From Tridacna crocea (taxonomy: Eukaryota; Mollusca; Bivalvia; Cardiida; Cardiidae), in NCBI GenBank assembly GCA_943736015.1, contig OX031070.1, forward strand, positions 39,982,173 through 40,046,172: a DNA stretch of 64,000 bases, read 5' to 3'. Within the stretch, counting starts at the first letter, position 1. Each line of letters opens with the position of its first letter. Shown here piece after piece: positions 1 through 11,664 of the stretch. The notes beneath the pieces were generated by a model. It was not told where the DNA came from. It searched no databases and was given only the letters and a program-made list of their open reading frames with translations. The translations under genes were made by a program, and so were the position numbers.

Positions 1-9
1 TAGAAATAG

Positions 10-185
10 GGAACCATGTGGAAAACTGTTGACCTTTCTTTGTTCTAAAGCCTCAAGAGGATTTGACAGCATGAAATATTTCTGGGAACCTGACTCATGG
101 CTCTAAATCTATTGAACATAGGTATTTTATCCTTTAACCATAAGTCAAACCAACATGTATTTTAAATTGCACTTTACAAATTCCC
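10..185. repeat. Three-copy 175-bp repeat, copy 1
   Basis: Shares CATGTGGAAAA, TTGTTCTAAAGC, TTTCTGG and TTGAACATAGGTAT in the same order and spacing with copies at 452 and 1950. Not recognised; no open frame is conserved. Confidence 0.6.
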
Positions 186-189
186 TAAT

Positions 190-371
190 TATTTGCAGAC
201 GACAAAATAAACATAAGTCAAAAACTGAAATTTGTTTCCAACCAGCTAGAAAACACTGTGGGAAAAGGAGAAAATGCTAGTTACCAGCATTTTCTCCTTT
301 TCTCACAATGATTTCAAAAAGGCTTCTATCTCAGGGTCATAAAAACCAGGGATTGTTTGGTAAAGGGTTAA
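190..371 (-). mobile_element. TH-A hairpin MITE, long arm truncated
   Basis: Core AAAATGCTAGTTACCAGC hairpin, short-arm end GGTAAAGGGTTAA intact. The outer long arm is missing and joins the 175-bp repeat. Confidence 0.75.
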
Positions 372-451
372 AAACCCTGCTGGACTAGGATCAAAATACA
401 CTCACTCCATTCATCTTCAATTGCTATTCAGGTTATAATATTTCAATTTTG

Positions 452-628
452 GGGTACCATGTGGAAAAATGTTGACTTTCTTTTGTTCTAAAGCGTCAAG
501 AAGATTTTACAGGTTTGAATTTTTCTGGGGACCTGAATCATGGCTATGAAACATTTGAACATAGGTATACCATCTTTGTAACCTGGTTGAGGCAATACCC
601 ACATATATTTCAAACTGCACCTAGTTGA
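452..628. repeat. Three-copy 175-bp repeat, copy 2
   Basis: About 75% alike to copy 1 by eye (GGTACCATGTGGAAAAATGT start, ACTGCACCTAGTTG end). Confidence 0.6.
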
Positions 629-739
629 GTCTCCCAGTTTATTTATAGACCTTAATACCTGGATTTTGTTTCATATAATAAGAATTTGTTCAGTCATTTA
701 ATATGCTTTTATTAACTCCTGACCAAAAGATCCCATGTT

Positions 740-974
740 TTAACCCTTTGCCACACGACCATATTCTGGATTCTTCCAAATTCAAAGCATTTGCTGACAA
801 CAAATTAAAAGTGTCAAAAATGATGAAATTTGTTTTTGAAATAGTAGAAAGCAATGTGGGAAAAGGAGAAAATGCTACCGGTAGTTACCAGCATTTTCTC
901 CTTTTCCTACATTGCTTTCAAAAGGCCTCTCCATCAGGGGTGTTAAAACTAGGGACTGTGTGGTAAAGGGTTAA
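740..974 (-). mobile_element. TH-A hairpin MITE, complete
   Basis: TTAA at both ends, full arms. The hairpin centre carries a 4-nt-type expansion (GCTACCGGTAGTTACC) that is itself palindromic. Confidence 0.85.
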
Positions 975-1520
975 TGACCCTGTGAGGAAAACTTTTGTAA
1001 TATTTCTGGAAAAGGAGAGACTTCTGTTGACCATCCTATTTTCTTTTTCCAACCGTGTTTTCTACTATTTTAAAGACAAATCTTAGTTTAAACATATTTT
1101 ATTCATCAATTACATGTAATTACAAAGATCTAAAGACAAATCAACAAAATAACAAACAATAACTGATGAAATGGATCAGAACGAAAGCTAAGCTTATATT
1201 GTTCTTCTCTAAAATTTCAGGTACACAATTATAGATTGATAACGTAATAAAAATCATAACAGTATTTTGATTGTTATTGAAAGAAAACCGTGGGAAAGAA
1301 AAACAGAACAGGAAAATAAGCTGAAAAATAAGCTGAATTGGTGTGGAGTGTTTCACTGGGGGAACGAGAAGGAATTTTTCACAAACAATTGACCTCCTCC
1401 ATGAGCATCCAATATCTATTGATATGTGATGGTCATGAAGACAAATCTTATCATTTGAACCACATTTATTTTGTCATCTATAAATGCTGTTTGATTTAGG
1501 GAGGTCCCAAATGGTCACAT
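975..1520. other. No feature seen
   Basis: AT-rich sequence with no recognised gene or repeat; a weak match to GAGCATCCAATATC does not recur. Confidence 0.4.
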
Positions 1521-1737
1521 CTTTACAAACTGACAAAATTTTAGGCTTGTTGAATTCAAAAGCATTGGCAGACAAAATAAATTCATTTCAAAAATCAAAA
1601 CCTGAGTTTGGAAAGATAGAAAACACTGTTGGAAAATGGAGAAAATACTGGTTAACAGCATTTTCTCCTATTCCCACAGTGTTTTTGAAACCTGTTTTAC
1701 TAAGATTAAAAGTTGGGATTTTGTGGTAAAGGGTTAA
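1521..1737 (-). mobile_element. TH-A hairpin MITE, diverged
   Basis: Long arm first, core AAAATACTGGTTAACAGC, ends GGTAAAGGGTTAA. The left terminal TTAA is lost. Confidence 0.75.
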
Positions 1738-1949
1738 AGGAGTTTTGCTCTAATATGGTGTTGAAGTCTTTTACTGCCTGTTATTTCTTTGCCCTACCAA
1801 ATAATTGTGAAAGTTGTGGCTCCATTCAAGCTGTTCATTCTTTAGTTTGGTTCGAAAATATTGTGGAAAAAGGAGAGAATTCTATTTCGCCTTTGACCAC
1901 ATTTTTTTTTACTAAAACACAGGATTGTTTGATTAGGGTGAAATATTTC

Positions 1950-2112
1950 CATTCTGAAACCGTGAAAAAAATTATCGAAATTTTGTTGTTCTCTAAAGCG
2001 CCAAGAAGACGAAGTAGCCTTGACTATTTCTGGCAGCATAAATCGTGACTATGAAACTTTTGAACATAGGTATTATATATGTATAACCTAGACCAAGCCA
2101 TCCTGAACTGCA
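1950..2112. repeat. Three-copy 175-bp repeat, copy 3
   Basis: Same ordered motifs as copies 1 and 2 (TTCTCTAAAGCGCCAAG, TTTGAACATAGGTAT, GAACTGCACCTGG). It runs straight into the centre of a TH-A hairpin. Confidence 0.55.
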
Positions 2113-2113
2113 C

Positions 2114-2258
2114 CTGGTAACCAGCATTTTCTCCTTTTCCTACAATGTTTTCTACTCTTCACCAAACAAATTTCAAATTTTCAGTCACCTTTATTTTGTC
2201 ATCTGCAAATGCTTTCAATTTGGACAAGTCTATTATATTGTCATTTGGTAATGTGTTC
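2114..2258 (+). mobile_element. TH-A half element starting at hairpin centre
   Basis: Begins with CTGGTAACCAGC, the exact centre of the core, and keeps only the long-arm half. Confidence 0.75.
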
Positions 2259-2579
2259 ATTACCAAAAGTGGAACACATCCCATAGGAGTGGGTAAACCT
2301 CATAAAAGTATTTTTTACACAGTTATGACCCTTCATCTACATAGAATTTTATCTGGAAAAACAGCTTTGCAACCAAGCGATGGCAAGAGCATAATATACA
2401 TTGTATTATATAAAAAAAAAAGGCCATACCTGGTAATACTTCCATCAAAAGTTGTCATTCCTTTGCATTCAGCTTCCACACTTTCTGCTTTTAGCGTTAA
2501 TGATAGTGCTGATAATGTAAATTTGCAGAAATTAGGTGACATCTTAGTTGTACTGTAGCAACAAGTAATGTGTAGATTG

Positions 2580-2612
2580 AAGATCAGACTGTGTGTTTGT
2601 GCAGTCTGATCT
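2580..2612. mobile_element. TH-D type dyad (AAGATCAGACTG hairpin)
   Basis: AAGATCAGACTG and CAGTCTGATCTT flank a 9-nt loop. The same dyad recurs elsewhere in the window, most completely at 29928-30131. Confidence 0.55.
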
Positions 2613-2654
2613 TTACATGCACCACTTGCAATAGACAACGATAGACAGACACTG

Positions 2655-2860
2655 TAACTCTTTACCAAATGACAAAATTTTACACTGGTCCAAATTGAAA
2701 GCATTTGGAGACAACAAATAAAAGTTTGAAACTGGTTTTGTGAAGGGTAAAAAAAAATTGTGGGAAAAGTAACCAGCATTTTCTCCTTTTTCCACCTTGT
2801 TTTCAAAAGGACCCAAGGATTGGGGTTGTTAAAAGTCGGGATTGTGTGGTAAAGAGTTAA
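2655..2860 (-). mobile_element. TH-A MITE with one stem side deleted
   Basis: Both arms present, but the core reads GGGAAAAGTAACCAGC: 13 nt of one stem side are gone. The same junction occurs at 59514. Confidence 0.75.
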
Positions 2861-3136
2861 GGACTAAGACTTTTGGATAACACAGTTAGGACTGGTTGAT
2901 ATTTAAAGCACTAAGATTTTGTGACAAATTGAAATGTTACAAACATTTCTCCTTTTTCTACAAATGAAGGTTTTCTTTCAATTTTCGTATAAAAACAGCA
3001 TTCTCTATTTCCCCCAAGCCCATGTCACACATTTTCTTTTCATTAGTGTTAGCCTGTTCATGCTGGCAACTTTCTGAAGTTTCATGTTTGCTTTCTATGA
3101 TGTCATTATTAGCAGATACATTTTATATCAAATGCT

Positions 3137-3360
3137 TTAAGTCTTTATCACAAAATCCCGATTTATAACGACCCTGAGAAAGAATTTTTTTGGAAACATT
3201 GTGGGAAAAGTAGAAAATGCTGGTAACCAGCATTTTCTCCTTTTCCCACAATGTTTTTTACCCTTCCCAATGTCAATTTCGGTTTTTGAAACACGTTTAT
3301 TTTGTCGTCTGCAAACGCATTCAATTTGGACAAAAATTTTGTCGTTTAGCAATGAGTTAA
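3137..3360 (+). mobile_element. TH-A hairpin MITE, complete
   Basis: TTAA at both ends; core AAAATGCTGGTAACCAGC intact. Confidence 0.85.
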
Positions 3361-3956
3361 TTAAGTACACACATTTGTACAATGGAATACAAAGACAGCT
3401 CTCTGCCATGAAACGACTATGGCCCATGAATAGATCAGATTCTATAGTTGAAAGTTCAACAGATGTCTCTGACATACAGAGTGTCTGATATTTAGCAGAT
3501 TCATTCAAAATTGAGTTATTTCTGTATCAGATAACAAAATTCAAGTTTCATGCAACAATGAAAGGGTACAAAACATTGCAAAAAAGTAGAAAATACTACT
3601 TCCAGCATTTCCTGCTTTTTCTCTAATGTTTTAATAAGCCTTACAATTATTTAACATATAAGATTTTTGGGTAAACAGTAATTATATTTCCCTCTGCAGA
3701 TTTTTCTTTTTTTTTAAGACGACTTTTGGAAACCTTGTTTCATGTGAAAAGATCACTCAGCAATTTTTAACTCACCACAATGTTTTTCAATGTACATATA
3801 ATATACAATTAAACTTCCTTTTGAAAAAAGATTTGGTGTACATATGTATCTACCGGTATATAAGTCATAATTATTGATTTGCACATGTCTGTCAGTTGCC
3901 TTGTAGGTGGGTTATACATGTATATGCCTTCATATAATAGTTAGGTCATTCCCAGA

Positions 3957-4168
3957 TAAGCCCTGGTTTTTACGGCTCTTAGATTTAAGGCCTTTGAGAA
4001 CGCTGTGAGAAAAAGAGAAAATGCTCATAAAATATATTTTTTTCTTTTTCTACAGTGTTTTCTTCCCTTACAAATAGAATTATACCACCTTTTAGCCACT
4101 CTAAATTTGTTATCTGCAAATTCTTTCAATTTCAGACAATCAAAATTACCTCATCTTGTAAAGAGTAA
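3957..4168 (+). mobile_element. TH MITE, diverged
   Basis: AGCCCTGGTTTTTACGGCTC short arm as in TH-B, but an A-like core (AAAATGCTC) with a decayed second side. Confidence 0.55.
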
Positions 4169-4292
4169 TGTTGTTAACCAATATTTTTTCAAGTATGTAT
4201 ATTTTTCAAGGTGTTTGCTGCAACTTCCTTTTAAAATGAAGCAAGTTAACCCCCAGAGGCTGCTAAGCTTGACTTACTGACCTCTTGCTGAT

Positions 4293-4340
4293 AGTGTAGA
4301 CCAAGATCAGACTGCACATAATGTAAAATCTGATCTGTGA
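4293..4340. mobile_element. TH-D type dyad
   Basis: GTGTAGACCAAGATCAGACT followed by a decayed partner AAAATCTGATCTGTG. Confidence 0.45.
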
Positions 4341-4421
4341 TGTATACTGTTTGATAAGGACATACATTTCCAAAAAAAAAAATACCGTTGAAATAGTAAA
4401 ATTTGGCTTTTTACTCTTGGC

Positions 4422-4652
4422 TTAACCCATTACCACACAATGCCTCCTTTTGACACCCCTGAGAAAGAAGCCTGTAGAAAACATTGTGGGAAAAGGAGAA
4501 AATTCTGGTAACCAGCATTTTCTCCTTTTCCCACAATGTTTTCTATCCTTCATAAAAAATAAGTTTCAAATTTTCAGTCACTTTTATTTTGTCGTCTGCA
4601 AATGCTTATAATTTGGACAAACCTAAAATTTTGTTGTTTGGTAATGGGTTAA
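4422..4652 (+). mobile_element. TH-A hairpin MITE, complete
   Basis: TTAACCCATTACCACAC start, GGTAATGGGTTAA end, intact hairpin. Shares its final TTAA with the next copy. Confidence 0.88.
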
Positions 4653-4872
4653 AACCTTATCACACAATGACAACTTTTACTGCTCCTGGGAAAGAGGCAT
4701 TTTAAAAACATAGTGGAAAAAGGAGAAAATGCTGGTAACCAGCATTTTCTCCTTTTCCCACAATGTTTTCTACCTTTTTCCAAATCAAATTTCAATTTTT
4801 GATTCACAGTTATTTTGTCATTTGAAAGTGCTTTCAATATGGACCAGTCTTGAAATTTTATCATTTGGGTTA
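4653..4872 (+). mobile_element. TH-A hairpin MITE in tandem with previous
   Basis: Same orientation, joined through one TTAA (4649-4652). The right TIR is decayed to TTTGGGTTAG. Confidence 0.8.
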
Positions 4873-5159
4873 GAGGTGTCACTTTACATTTTTTCCTCAT
4901 GATGAGGGCTAATTTCTTATAGATTATAATATATCCTAATTTTTTTTTTTTTTCAGACAATGACTGAACAAATGCCAGAGGATGATGATGATTAAGACGA
5001 ACAGAAATTGTGCACAAATCGAAAGAATCAAATTCATCTAGACATTACTTTATTCCTTTGCTAACTTATTCCTGTGTTTTCCCTAATCCAAAGGAGGAAG
5101 TTCTTCCGTAAACATTTGTAGGAAAAGGAGGTCTTGTTTTTGTTTCAGTTGTTGAAAGA

Positions 5160-5372
5160 TTAACCCACTACCACATTATCCCTACTTTAGATGACCCTGA
5201 GAAAGAAGCCTATAAAAACATTGTGGGAAAAGGAGAAAATGCTGGTTACCAGCATTTTCTCCTATTCCCACAATGTTTTCTGCTCTTCACAAATCAAATT
5301 TCAAATTTTCAGTCACTTTTATTATTAATTTTGGTCGTCTGTAAATGCCTTCGGTTTGGACAAGCCTAAAAT
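5160..5372 (+). mobile_element. TH-A MITE, first of a tandem pair
   Basis: Preceded by GTTGAAAGAT. Its right TIR is replaced by a second GTTGAAAGAT, which shows that element and flank were duplicated together. Confidence 0.8.
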
Positions 5373-5382
5373 TGTTGAAAGA

Positions 5383-5609
5383 TCAACCCATTACCTCACA
5401 ATCCCTACTTTTGACGACCCTGAGAAAGAAGCCTTTTGGAAACATGGTGGGAAAAGGGGAAAGTGCTAGTAAACAGCATATTCTCCTTTTCCCACAATGT
5501 TTTCTACCCTTCATAAGACAAATTTCAAATTTTCAGTCACTTTTATTTTGTCATCTGCAAATGCCTTCGATTTGGACAAACCTAAAATTTCGTTGTTTGG
5601 TAAATAGTG
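5383..5609 (+). mobile_element. TH-A MITE, second of a tandem pair
   Basis: Follows the repeated GTTGAAAGAT; start mutated to TCAACCCATTACC; core intact apart from a changed centre (CTAGTAAACAGC). Confidence 0.78.
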
Positions 5610-5719
5610 AAGTCAGCTGTACTTCACAGTTGTTGAAACAGCTGAACCATGCTCTGTGAAAAGGGTGCTTAATGCATCTACAAAAAGTATTGACTTAGGT
5701 TAGCCATTGAGATTGACCG

Positions 5720-5802
5720 CCACATTTTCTCCTTTTCCCTCCATGTTTTCAAAAGGTTTCTTTCTTGTGGTTGTTATAAGTTGTGATTACATGGTAAACT
5801 GA
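5720..5802 (-). mobile_element. TH-A half, short-arm side
   Basis: Starts inside the core (CATTTTCTCCTTTTCCC) and runs to ATGGTAAACTGA; other half absent. Confidence 0.55.
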
Positions 5803-5876
5803 TAAGCCTTCTTGTGCCAGAGCATGGGTCAGTCATGTTTGAGGTAACCATTTTGTGATGTCATGTGTGACATCAT

Positions 5877-6248
5877 TTAAACCCATTACCACACAATCCC
5901 TACTTTTGACGACCCTGAGAATGAAGCCTTTGGAAACATTGTGGGAAAAGGAGAAAATGCTGGTAACCAGCATTTCCTCCTTTTTCCACAATGTTTTCTA
6001 CCCTTCACAAAACAAATTTCAGATTTTCAGTCACTTTTATCCCTATTTTTCACGACCCTGAGAATGAAGCCTTAAGAAAACATTGTGAGAAAAGGAGAAA
6101 TGCTTGTAGCCAGCATTTTCTCCTTTTTCCACCATGTTTTCTACCTTTCACAAAACAAATTTCAAATTTTCAGTCACTTTTATTTTGTCGTCTGCAAATG
6201 CTTTTGATTTGGATAACCGTAAAATTTTGTCGTTTGGTAATGAATTAA
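5877..6248 (+). mobile_element. TH-A head-to-tail dimer
   Basis: Two hairpin cores in the same orientation. The first copy breaks off in its long arm at 6040, where the second begins inside its short arm. Outer TTAA ends are at 5877 and 6245. Internal deletion or unequal exchange between tandem copies would give this. Confidence 0.8.
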
Positions 6249-6534
6249 AGTTCTTTCAGAGAAAAGAATCAGGATTTAATCCATGAAAATATCCAAGTTA
6301 ATGTGTATGAATTTGCTTCTTCTAATTGTAACTTGTGAAAAATTGTTGGGTGATGAAAAAAGATACTGACATTGTTTGGCTTTTTGGATGAAATCTTTTC
6401 AAACTTGTCTACGAAAATATTTTGAGGCTCACCAGATACTCACTTACTTTGATAAATAAAACTTTATTTCATATGCATGCGTATGTCGGACCCTATTTAT
6501 CTTAGGTAGTAAAAAGTGCCATGGTTGATTTGAT

Positions 6535-6761
6535 GAAACCTTTCCCAAACAAGCCCTGGTTTTTACGTGTCTGCAGTACAAGCCTTTAGAAAACACTTTG
6601 GGAAAAGGAGAAATTGCTCGTAACGAGCAATTTCTCCTTTTCTCACAGTGTTTTCTAGCCTATCGGATAACTTTCTGCCAGTCTCATCAAATTCAGAATA
6701 GTCATCTGCAAACACTTCGAGTTTGGGACAGTCTAAAATTTGCCATTTGGGAAAGGGTTAA
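6535..6761 (+). mobile_element. TH-B hairpin MITE
   Basis: CCTTTCCCAAACAAGCCCTG start, core AAATTGCTCGTAACGAGC, end GGGAAAGGGTTAA. First TTAA mutated. Confidence 0.85.
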
Positions 6762-6857
6762 TATAACTTTATTTTAAATAGCAACTTACGCCAGATTCTC
6801 TTTATCTTAGGTAGTAGAAAGTGTTATGGTTGAGCATTGTTTTCAATCACTGTTTTT

Positions 6858-8792
6858 AGCTCACCTGAGCACGAAGTGCTCATGGTGAGCTTTTGTGATC
6901 ACTCAATGTCCGTCGTCCGTCGTCCACAATTTCTTTAAACATCTTCTCCTCCTAAACCACTGGGCCAATCTTGATGAAACTTGGCAGGGATGTTCCTTGG
7001 GTGAAGCTCTACCAAAGGTGTTCAAGAGATTGAATTCCACCCATAATTCTGGTTGCCATGGCAACCGAAAGGAAAAAAATAGCAAAATCTTTGAAAATCT
7101 TCTTCTCTGAAACTAGAAGGCGTAGAGCTTTGATATTTGGTATGTAGCATCTCCTAGTGGACCTCTACCAAGATTGTTCATATGATGTCCCGGGGGTCAA
7201 AACTGGCCCCGCCCCGGGGGTCACAAGTTTGGAACATAGGAACAAAGAAGGAAAACTTTAAAATTCTTCTTCTCTGAAACTAGAAGGTGCAGGGCTTTGA
7301 TATTTGGTATGTAGAATCTCCTAGTGGACCTCTACCAAGATTGTACATATGATGTCCCTGGGGTCAAAACAGGCCCCGCCCCGGGAGTCACAAGTTTGAA
7401 ACATAGGAATAAACAAGGAAAACTTTAAAAATCTTCTTCTCTGAAACTAGAAGGTGCAGGGCTTTGATATTTGGTATGTAGCATCTCCTAGTGTACCTCT
7501 ACCAAGATTGTTCATATGATGTCCCTGGGTTCAAAACTGGCCCCGCCCCGGGGGTCACAAGTTTGAAACATAGGAATAAAGAGGGAAAACTTTAAAACTC
7601 TTCTGCTCTGAAACTAGAAGGTGCAGGGCTTTGATATTTGGTATGTAACATTTTCTAGTGGACCTCTACCAAGATTGTTCATATGATGTCCCTGGGGTCA
7701 AAACTGGCCCAGCCCCGGGGGTCACAATTCTGAAACATAGGAACAAAGAAGGAAAACTTTGAAAATCTTCTTCTTTGAAACTAAAAGGCGTAGAGCTTTG
7801 ATATTTGGTGTGTAGCATCTCCTAGTGGACCTCTACCAAGATTGTTCATATGATGTCCCTGGGGTCAAAACTGGCCCCACTCCGGGGGTCACAATTTTGA
7901 AACATAGGAACACAGAAGGAAAACTTTGAAATTCTTCTTCTCTGAAACTAGAATATGTAGAGCTTTGATATTTGGTATGTAGCATCTCCTAGTGGACCTC
8001 TTCCAAGATTGTTCATATGATGTCCCTGGGGTAAAAAATGGCCCCACCCCGGGGGTCACAATTTTGAAATATAGGAACAAAGAAGGAAAACTTTAAAATT
8101 CTTCTTCTCTGAAACTAGAAGGTGCAGGGCTTTGATATTTGGTATGTAGCATCTCCTAGTGGACCTCTACCAAGATTGTTCATATGATGTCCCTGGGGTC
8201 AAAACTGGCCCCACCCTGGGGGTCACAAGTTTAATACATAGAAATAAAGAAGGAAAAATTGAAAATTTTTCTTCTCTGAAACTAGATTATGTAGAGCTTT
8301 TATATTTGGTAAATAGGATCTCCTAGTGGACTTCTACAATGTCTGTTCATATGATGTCCCTGGGGTCAAAACTTGCCCTGCCCCATGGGTCACAAGTTCG
8401 AAACATAGGAACAAAGAAGGAAAATGTCAATATTATTCTTCTCTGAAACTAGAAGGCGTAGAGCTTTGATATTTGGTATGTAGCATCTTTTAGTGGACTT
8501 CTACAAAGTTTCTTCATACGATGCCCCTGGGGTCTAAACTTGCCCTGCCCAGGGTTCACAAGTTCGAAACATATGAACAAAGAAGGAAAACTTTAAAATT
8601 CTACTTCTCTGAAACTAGAAGGTATAGAGCTTTGATATTTTTTAAGTTTCATCTCCTAGTGTACCTCTAGCAAGTTTTTTTTTTTCTTAGGATGCCCCTG
8701 GGGTCAAAATTGGCCCTGCCCAGGGGTCACAAGTTTGATTTTACAGCTTAGTACTCAGGTGAGCGATATAGGACCATCATTGTCCTCTTGTT
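6858..8792 (+). mobile_element. Helentron-like minisatellite element 1 (167-bp unit)
   Basis: Begins AGCTCACCTGAGCAC, a terminal hairpin (AGCTCACC...GGTGAGCT), and ends CAGGTGAGCG...GGACCATCATTGTCC TCTTGTT. The 5' tip is complementary to a site just inside the 3' hairpin, the asymmetric inverted repeat known from Helitron2/Helentron non-autonomous elements. About ten units of 167 bp (CTCTGAAACTAGAAGG... GATGTCCCTGGGGTC) fill the middle. No coding capacity. Confidence 0.75.
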
Positions 8793-9446
8793 TTTTGGTT
8801 TTTTTTGTTTCTTTTTTTATGCAAGTAGATTTTTTTTGTTATTGTTTTGTCTACATGCAATAGATCCTTGAAAATTTGAAAAAAAAAAATGTGGCAATGT
8901 GGTAGGTTTCAAGTTAAATTTCACGCTAAATGTTAATGTTTATAAAGTAGCAATTCGTGATTTGCTTGAACTCATAATATTAATATTTTTCATTGATATA
9001 TATTATTCAACCTCCCTTGTTTTCAATGTGATATCACCATTACAAATTTTTTATCCAACACATGTTTTGAGATAATGTTTTTGACGTCACTGGAGCATCA
9101 TGTGACATTTTTTTTAAATGAAATGTATTCTTGTAAGGTTTTTGCAAAATCGACATCGGTCACAAATAGCCTGTTGAATTTAAATTGCGTGCATTGATAA
9201 TTTTGTTGAAATTCAGGTTTATATTATTTTCAAATTTAAGTTATGTCAGCTATGTTAATTCCAATTGAAATACTCATGTGAAAGCAGTAAGTTGGTATCA
9301 GTTATGAGTATGTAGATTTCTCATCTACATGTAGATGTAATGAATTTTCAAATATTTTTTTTTCTATACATTTATTTGACGAAAGGAACCAAGCAGTGGC
9401 TGGGGATAAAACTTTAATGAAACTCATTTAAGCTTGCCATGGGCTT
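8793..9446. other. Duplicated flank and AT-rich sequence
   Basis: 8810-8990 resembles 10575-10710 (CTACATGCAA, CCTTGAAAATTTGAAAA, GATTTGCTTGAACTCATAAT). The rest shows nothing recognisable. Confidence 0.5.
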
Positions 9447-9679
9447 GAATAACCCTCCACTAAACAACAAAGTTTCAGACTTGCCCAAGATGAAAGCATT
9501 TGAAGGCAATAAATTAATGTAGTTCAAAAGGGAAAAGTCGTCTGGGAAAGGGTAGAAAGTATTGTGGGAAATGGAGAAAATTCTGTTTACCAATATTTTC
9601 TCCTTTTCACACAATTTTTTCAAAAGCTTCTTCCTGAGGGTTGTTAGAAACTTAGGATCGTGTGGCAAAGGGTAGTTAA
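9447..9679 (-). mobile_element. TH-A hairpin MITE, diverged
   Basis: Both arms and a worn core (AAAATTCTGTTTACCAAT); ends TTAA at 9676. Confidence 0.7.
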
Positions 9680-9840
9680 CACGTTTTCTAGACTACTGTA
9701 TTCAAATAGAAATCTATCTCAAATACCAACTTATGCTAGATCCTATTTATCTTAGGTAGTAGATAGTGCTGTGGTTGAACTTGTACTGTATTTATCTGTG
9801 TTTTTTGTCTGTATTTACACTATCAATTTTTTTCTTTTTT

Positions 9841-10575
9841 AGCTCACCTGAACACAATGTGCTCAAGGGGAGCTTTTAGGATCACCCGGTGTCAACAACA
9901 ATTCTTTAAACATCAACTCCTCCTAAACTGCTGGTCAGATTTGGACCAAATTTGGCTGGAATGTTCCTTGGGAGGTCCTCTTTAAAAAGTGTTCACAGAA
10001 TTTTATTCCGTCAAAAACTCTGGTTGCCATGGCAACCAAATGGAATTTTCTAATAAATTTTTTAAAAATCTTCTTCTCTGAAACCGCTGGTCAGATTTTG
10101 AAATAATTTCACAGCAATGTTCCTTGGGTGACCCTTTTCAAAATTTGTTTGCAAAATTTTGATCCATAGAGAAACATGGCTCTGGTAAATGGGGGCTACT
10201 TGCACTATAGGGAAATGAAAAAATTCTTGAAAATTCTTCTTCTCTGAAACGGCTAGTCAGATTTTAAAATAATTTCACAGAAATGTTCCTTGAATGACCC
10301 TTTTCAAAAATGTTCATGAAATATTGATATGTCAAGAAACATGGCTCTGGTGAATGGGGGCTACTTGCACTATACGGAAATTAAGATACTCCTAAAAATT
10401 TTCTGAAACTGCTGGTCAGATTTTGAAAGGACTTTTTACAGGTTACCTTTTGAAAATTGCTTGGCAAACTAATGATTTTGTTTCCAGTGTTTCAATACCT
10501 CAAAAAAAAAAAAAACGGGTATGGTTCTCTCAAAAATTCAGGTGAGCGATCCAGGGCCATCTTGGCCCTCTTGTT
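9841..10575 (+). mobile_element. Helentron-like minisatellite element 2 (166-bp unit)
   Basis: AGCTCACCTGA start, CAGGTGAGCGATCCAGGGCC hairpin and CTCTTGTT end. Units (GAAACCGCTGGTCAGATTTT ... GGGGGCTACTTGCAC) belong to the same subfamily as element 3 at 17585, not that of element 1 next door. Confidence 0.75.
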
Positions 10576-10804
10576 GGTTTTGTTTACATGCAAAGATCGT
10601 TGAAAACTTGAAAAATTCAGCAAATGGATTGATTAAAAAAGCAAGCCACATGCTCACTATTAATGTTAAAAAGTAGCAGTGTGTGATATGCTTGAATTCA
10701 TAATAATAATCTATGTCCAGTGTGTTTTTCTTGGAGTTGTGCCATGCTCTGGCAAAAGGGAAGTTTCAATACATCTTTGTGACACATCATGTAAACCTGG
10801 GTCC

Positions 10805-11031
10805 TGAACCCTTTCCCAAACAAGCCCTGGTTTTTACGTGTCTGCAGAAAAAGTCTTTGAAAACACCGTGGGAAAAGGAGAAATTGCTCGTAACGAGCAA
10901 TTTCTCCTTTTCCCCCACTGTTTTCTACCCTTTTTGAGAACTTTCTGCAATTTTCTCCATATCTAAAAATGTTGTCTGCAAACTCTTTCGGTTTGGAAGG
11001 GTCCAAAATCGGTTGTTTGGGAAAGGGTTAA
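10805..11031 (+). mobile_element. TH-B hairpin MITE
   Basis: ACGTGTCTGCAG short arm, core GCTCGTAACGAGC, end GGGAAAGGGTTAA. Confidence 0.86.
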
Positions 11032-11190
11032 AGTCCGTTTGCCTCACAACCAATTGAATCATGAGATAGACCGGTCCTAGACTGGAGATACAAGAAACTG
11101 ACTGACAGAAAAAACAGTTGACTCAAATCAGCATGATTGTGCAGGCTGACCTGAATTGTTACTTCTTGCAGGTGCATTAAATCCACTTTT

Positions 11191-11391
11191 TTAACCCTTT
11201 CCCAAACAACAAATTTTACAGACGACAATTTTAGATTTTGAGAAAATGGCAGTAAGTTCTCAAAAAGGGTAGAAAACACTGCGGGAAAAGGAGAAATTGC
11301 TCGTTGCTAGCAATTTCTCCCTTTACCACAGTGTTTTCAAGACTTTTACTGCAGACACATAAAAACCAGGGCTTGTTTGGGAAAGGGTTAA
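11191..11391 (-). mobile_element. TH-B hairpin MITE, arm deletion
   Basis: TTAA at both ends; about 25 nt of the long arm are missing; hairpin centre changed to GCTCGTTGCTAGC. Confidence 0.83.
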
Positions 11392-11446
11392 CAGAGCCCA
11401 GCTCATTTGTAAAAGTTTTTTAGTGTTGGAGAAGTCACTTGAATAT

Positions 11447-11664
11447 TTAGTTCTTTACCTAACGACAAAAATGTAGACTAGTCCAAATTGAAAGCACTTG
11501 ATGGCGACAAATTATATGTAATTCAAAAGTTGAAATTTGTTTCCAGCAGGGTAGAAAACACTGTGGGAAAAGGAGAAAATACTAATTACCAGCATTCCAC
11601 AATGCTTTCAAAAGGCTTCATTCTCAGGGTAGTCAAAAGTTTGGATTGTGTGGTAATGGTTTAA
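11447..11664 (-). mobile_element. TH-A MITE with stem deletion
   Basis: Full arms, but one stem side lacks TTCTCCTTTTC (reads ACCAGCATTCCACAATG). Confidence 0.75.

Noticed and set aside
6903-7110. Frames on both strands at the start of Helentron-like element 1
   Set aside because: They lie in the non-coding leader of the element and are not shared between copies.
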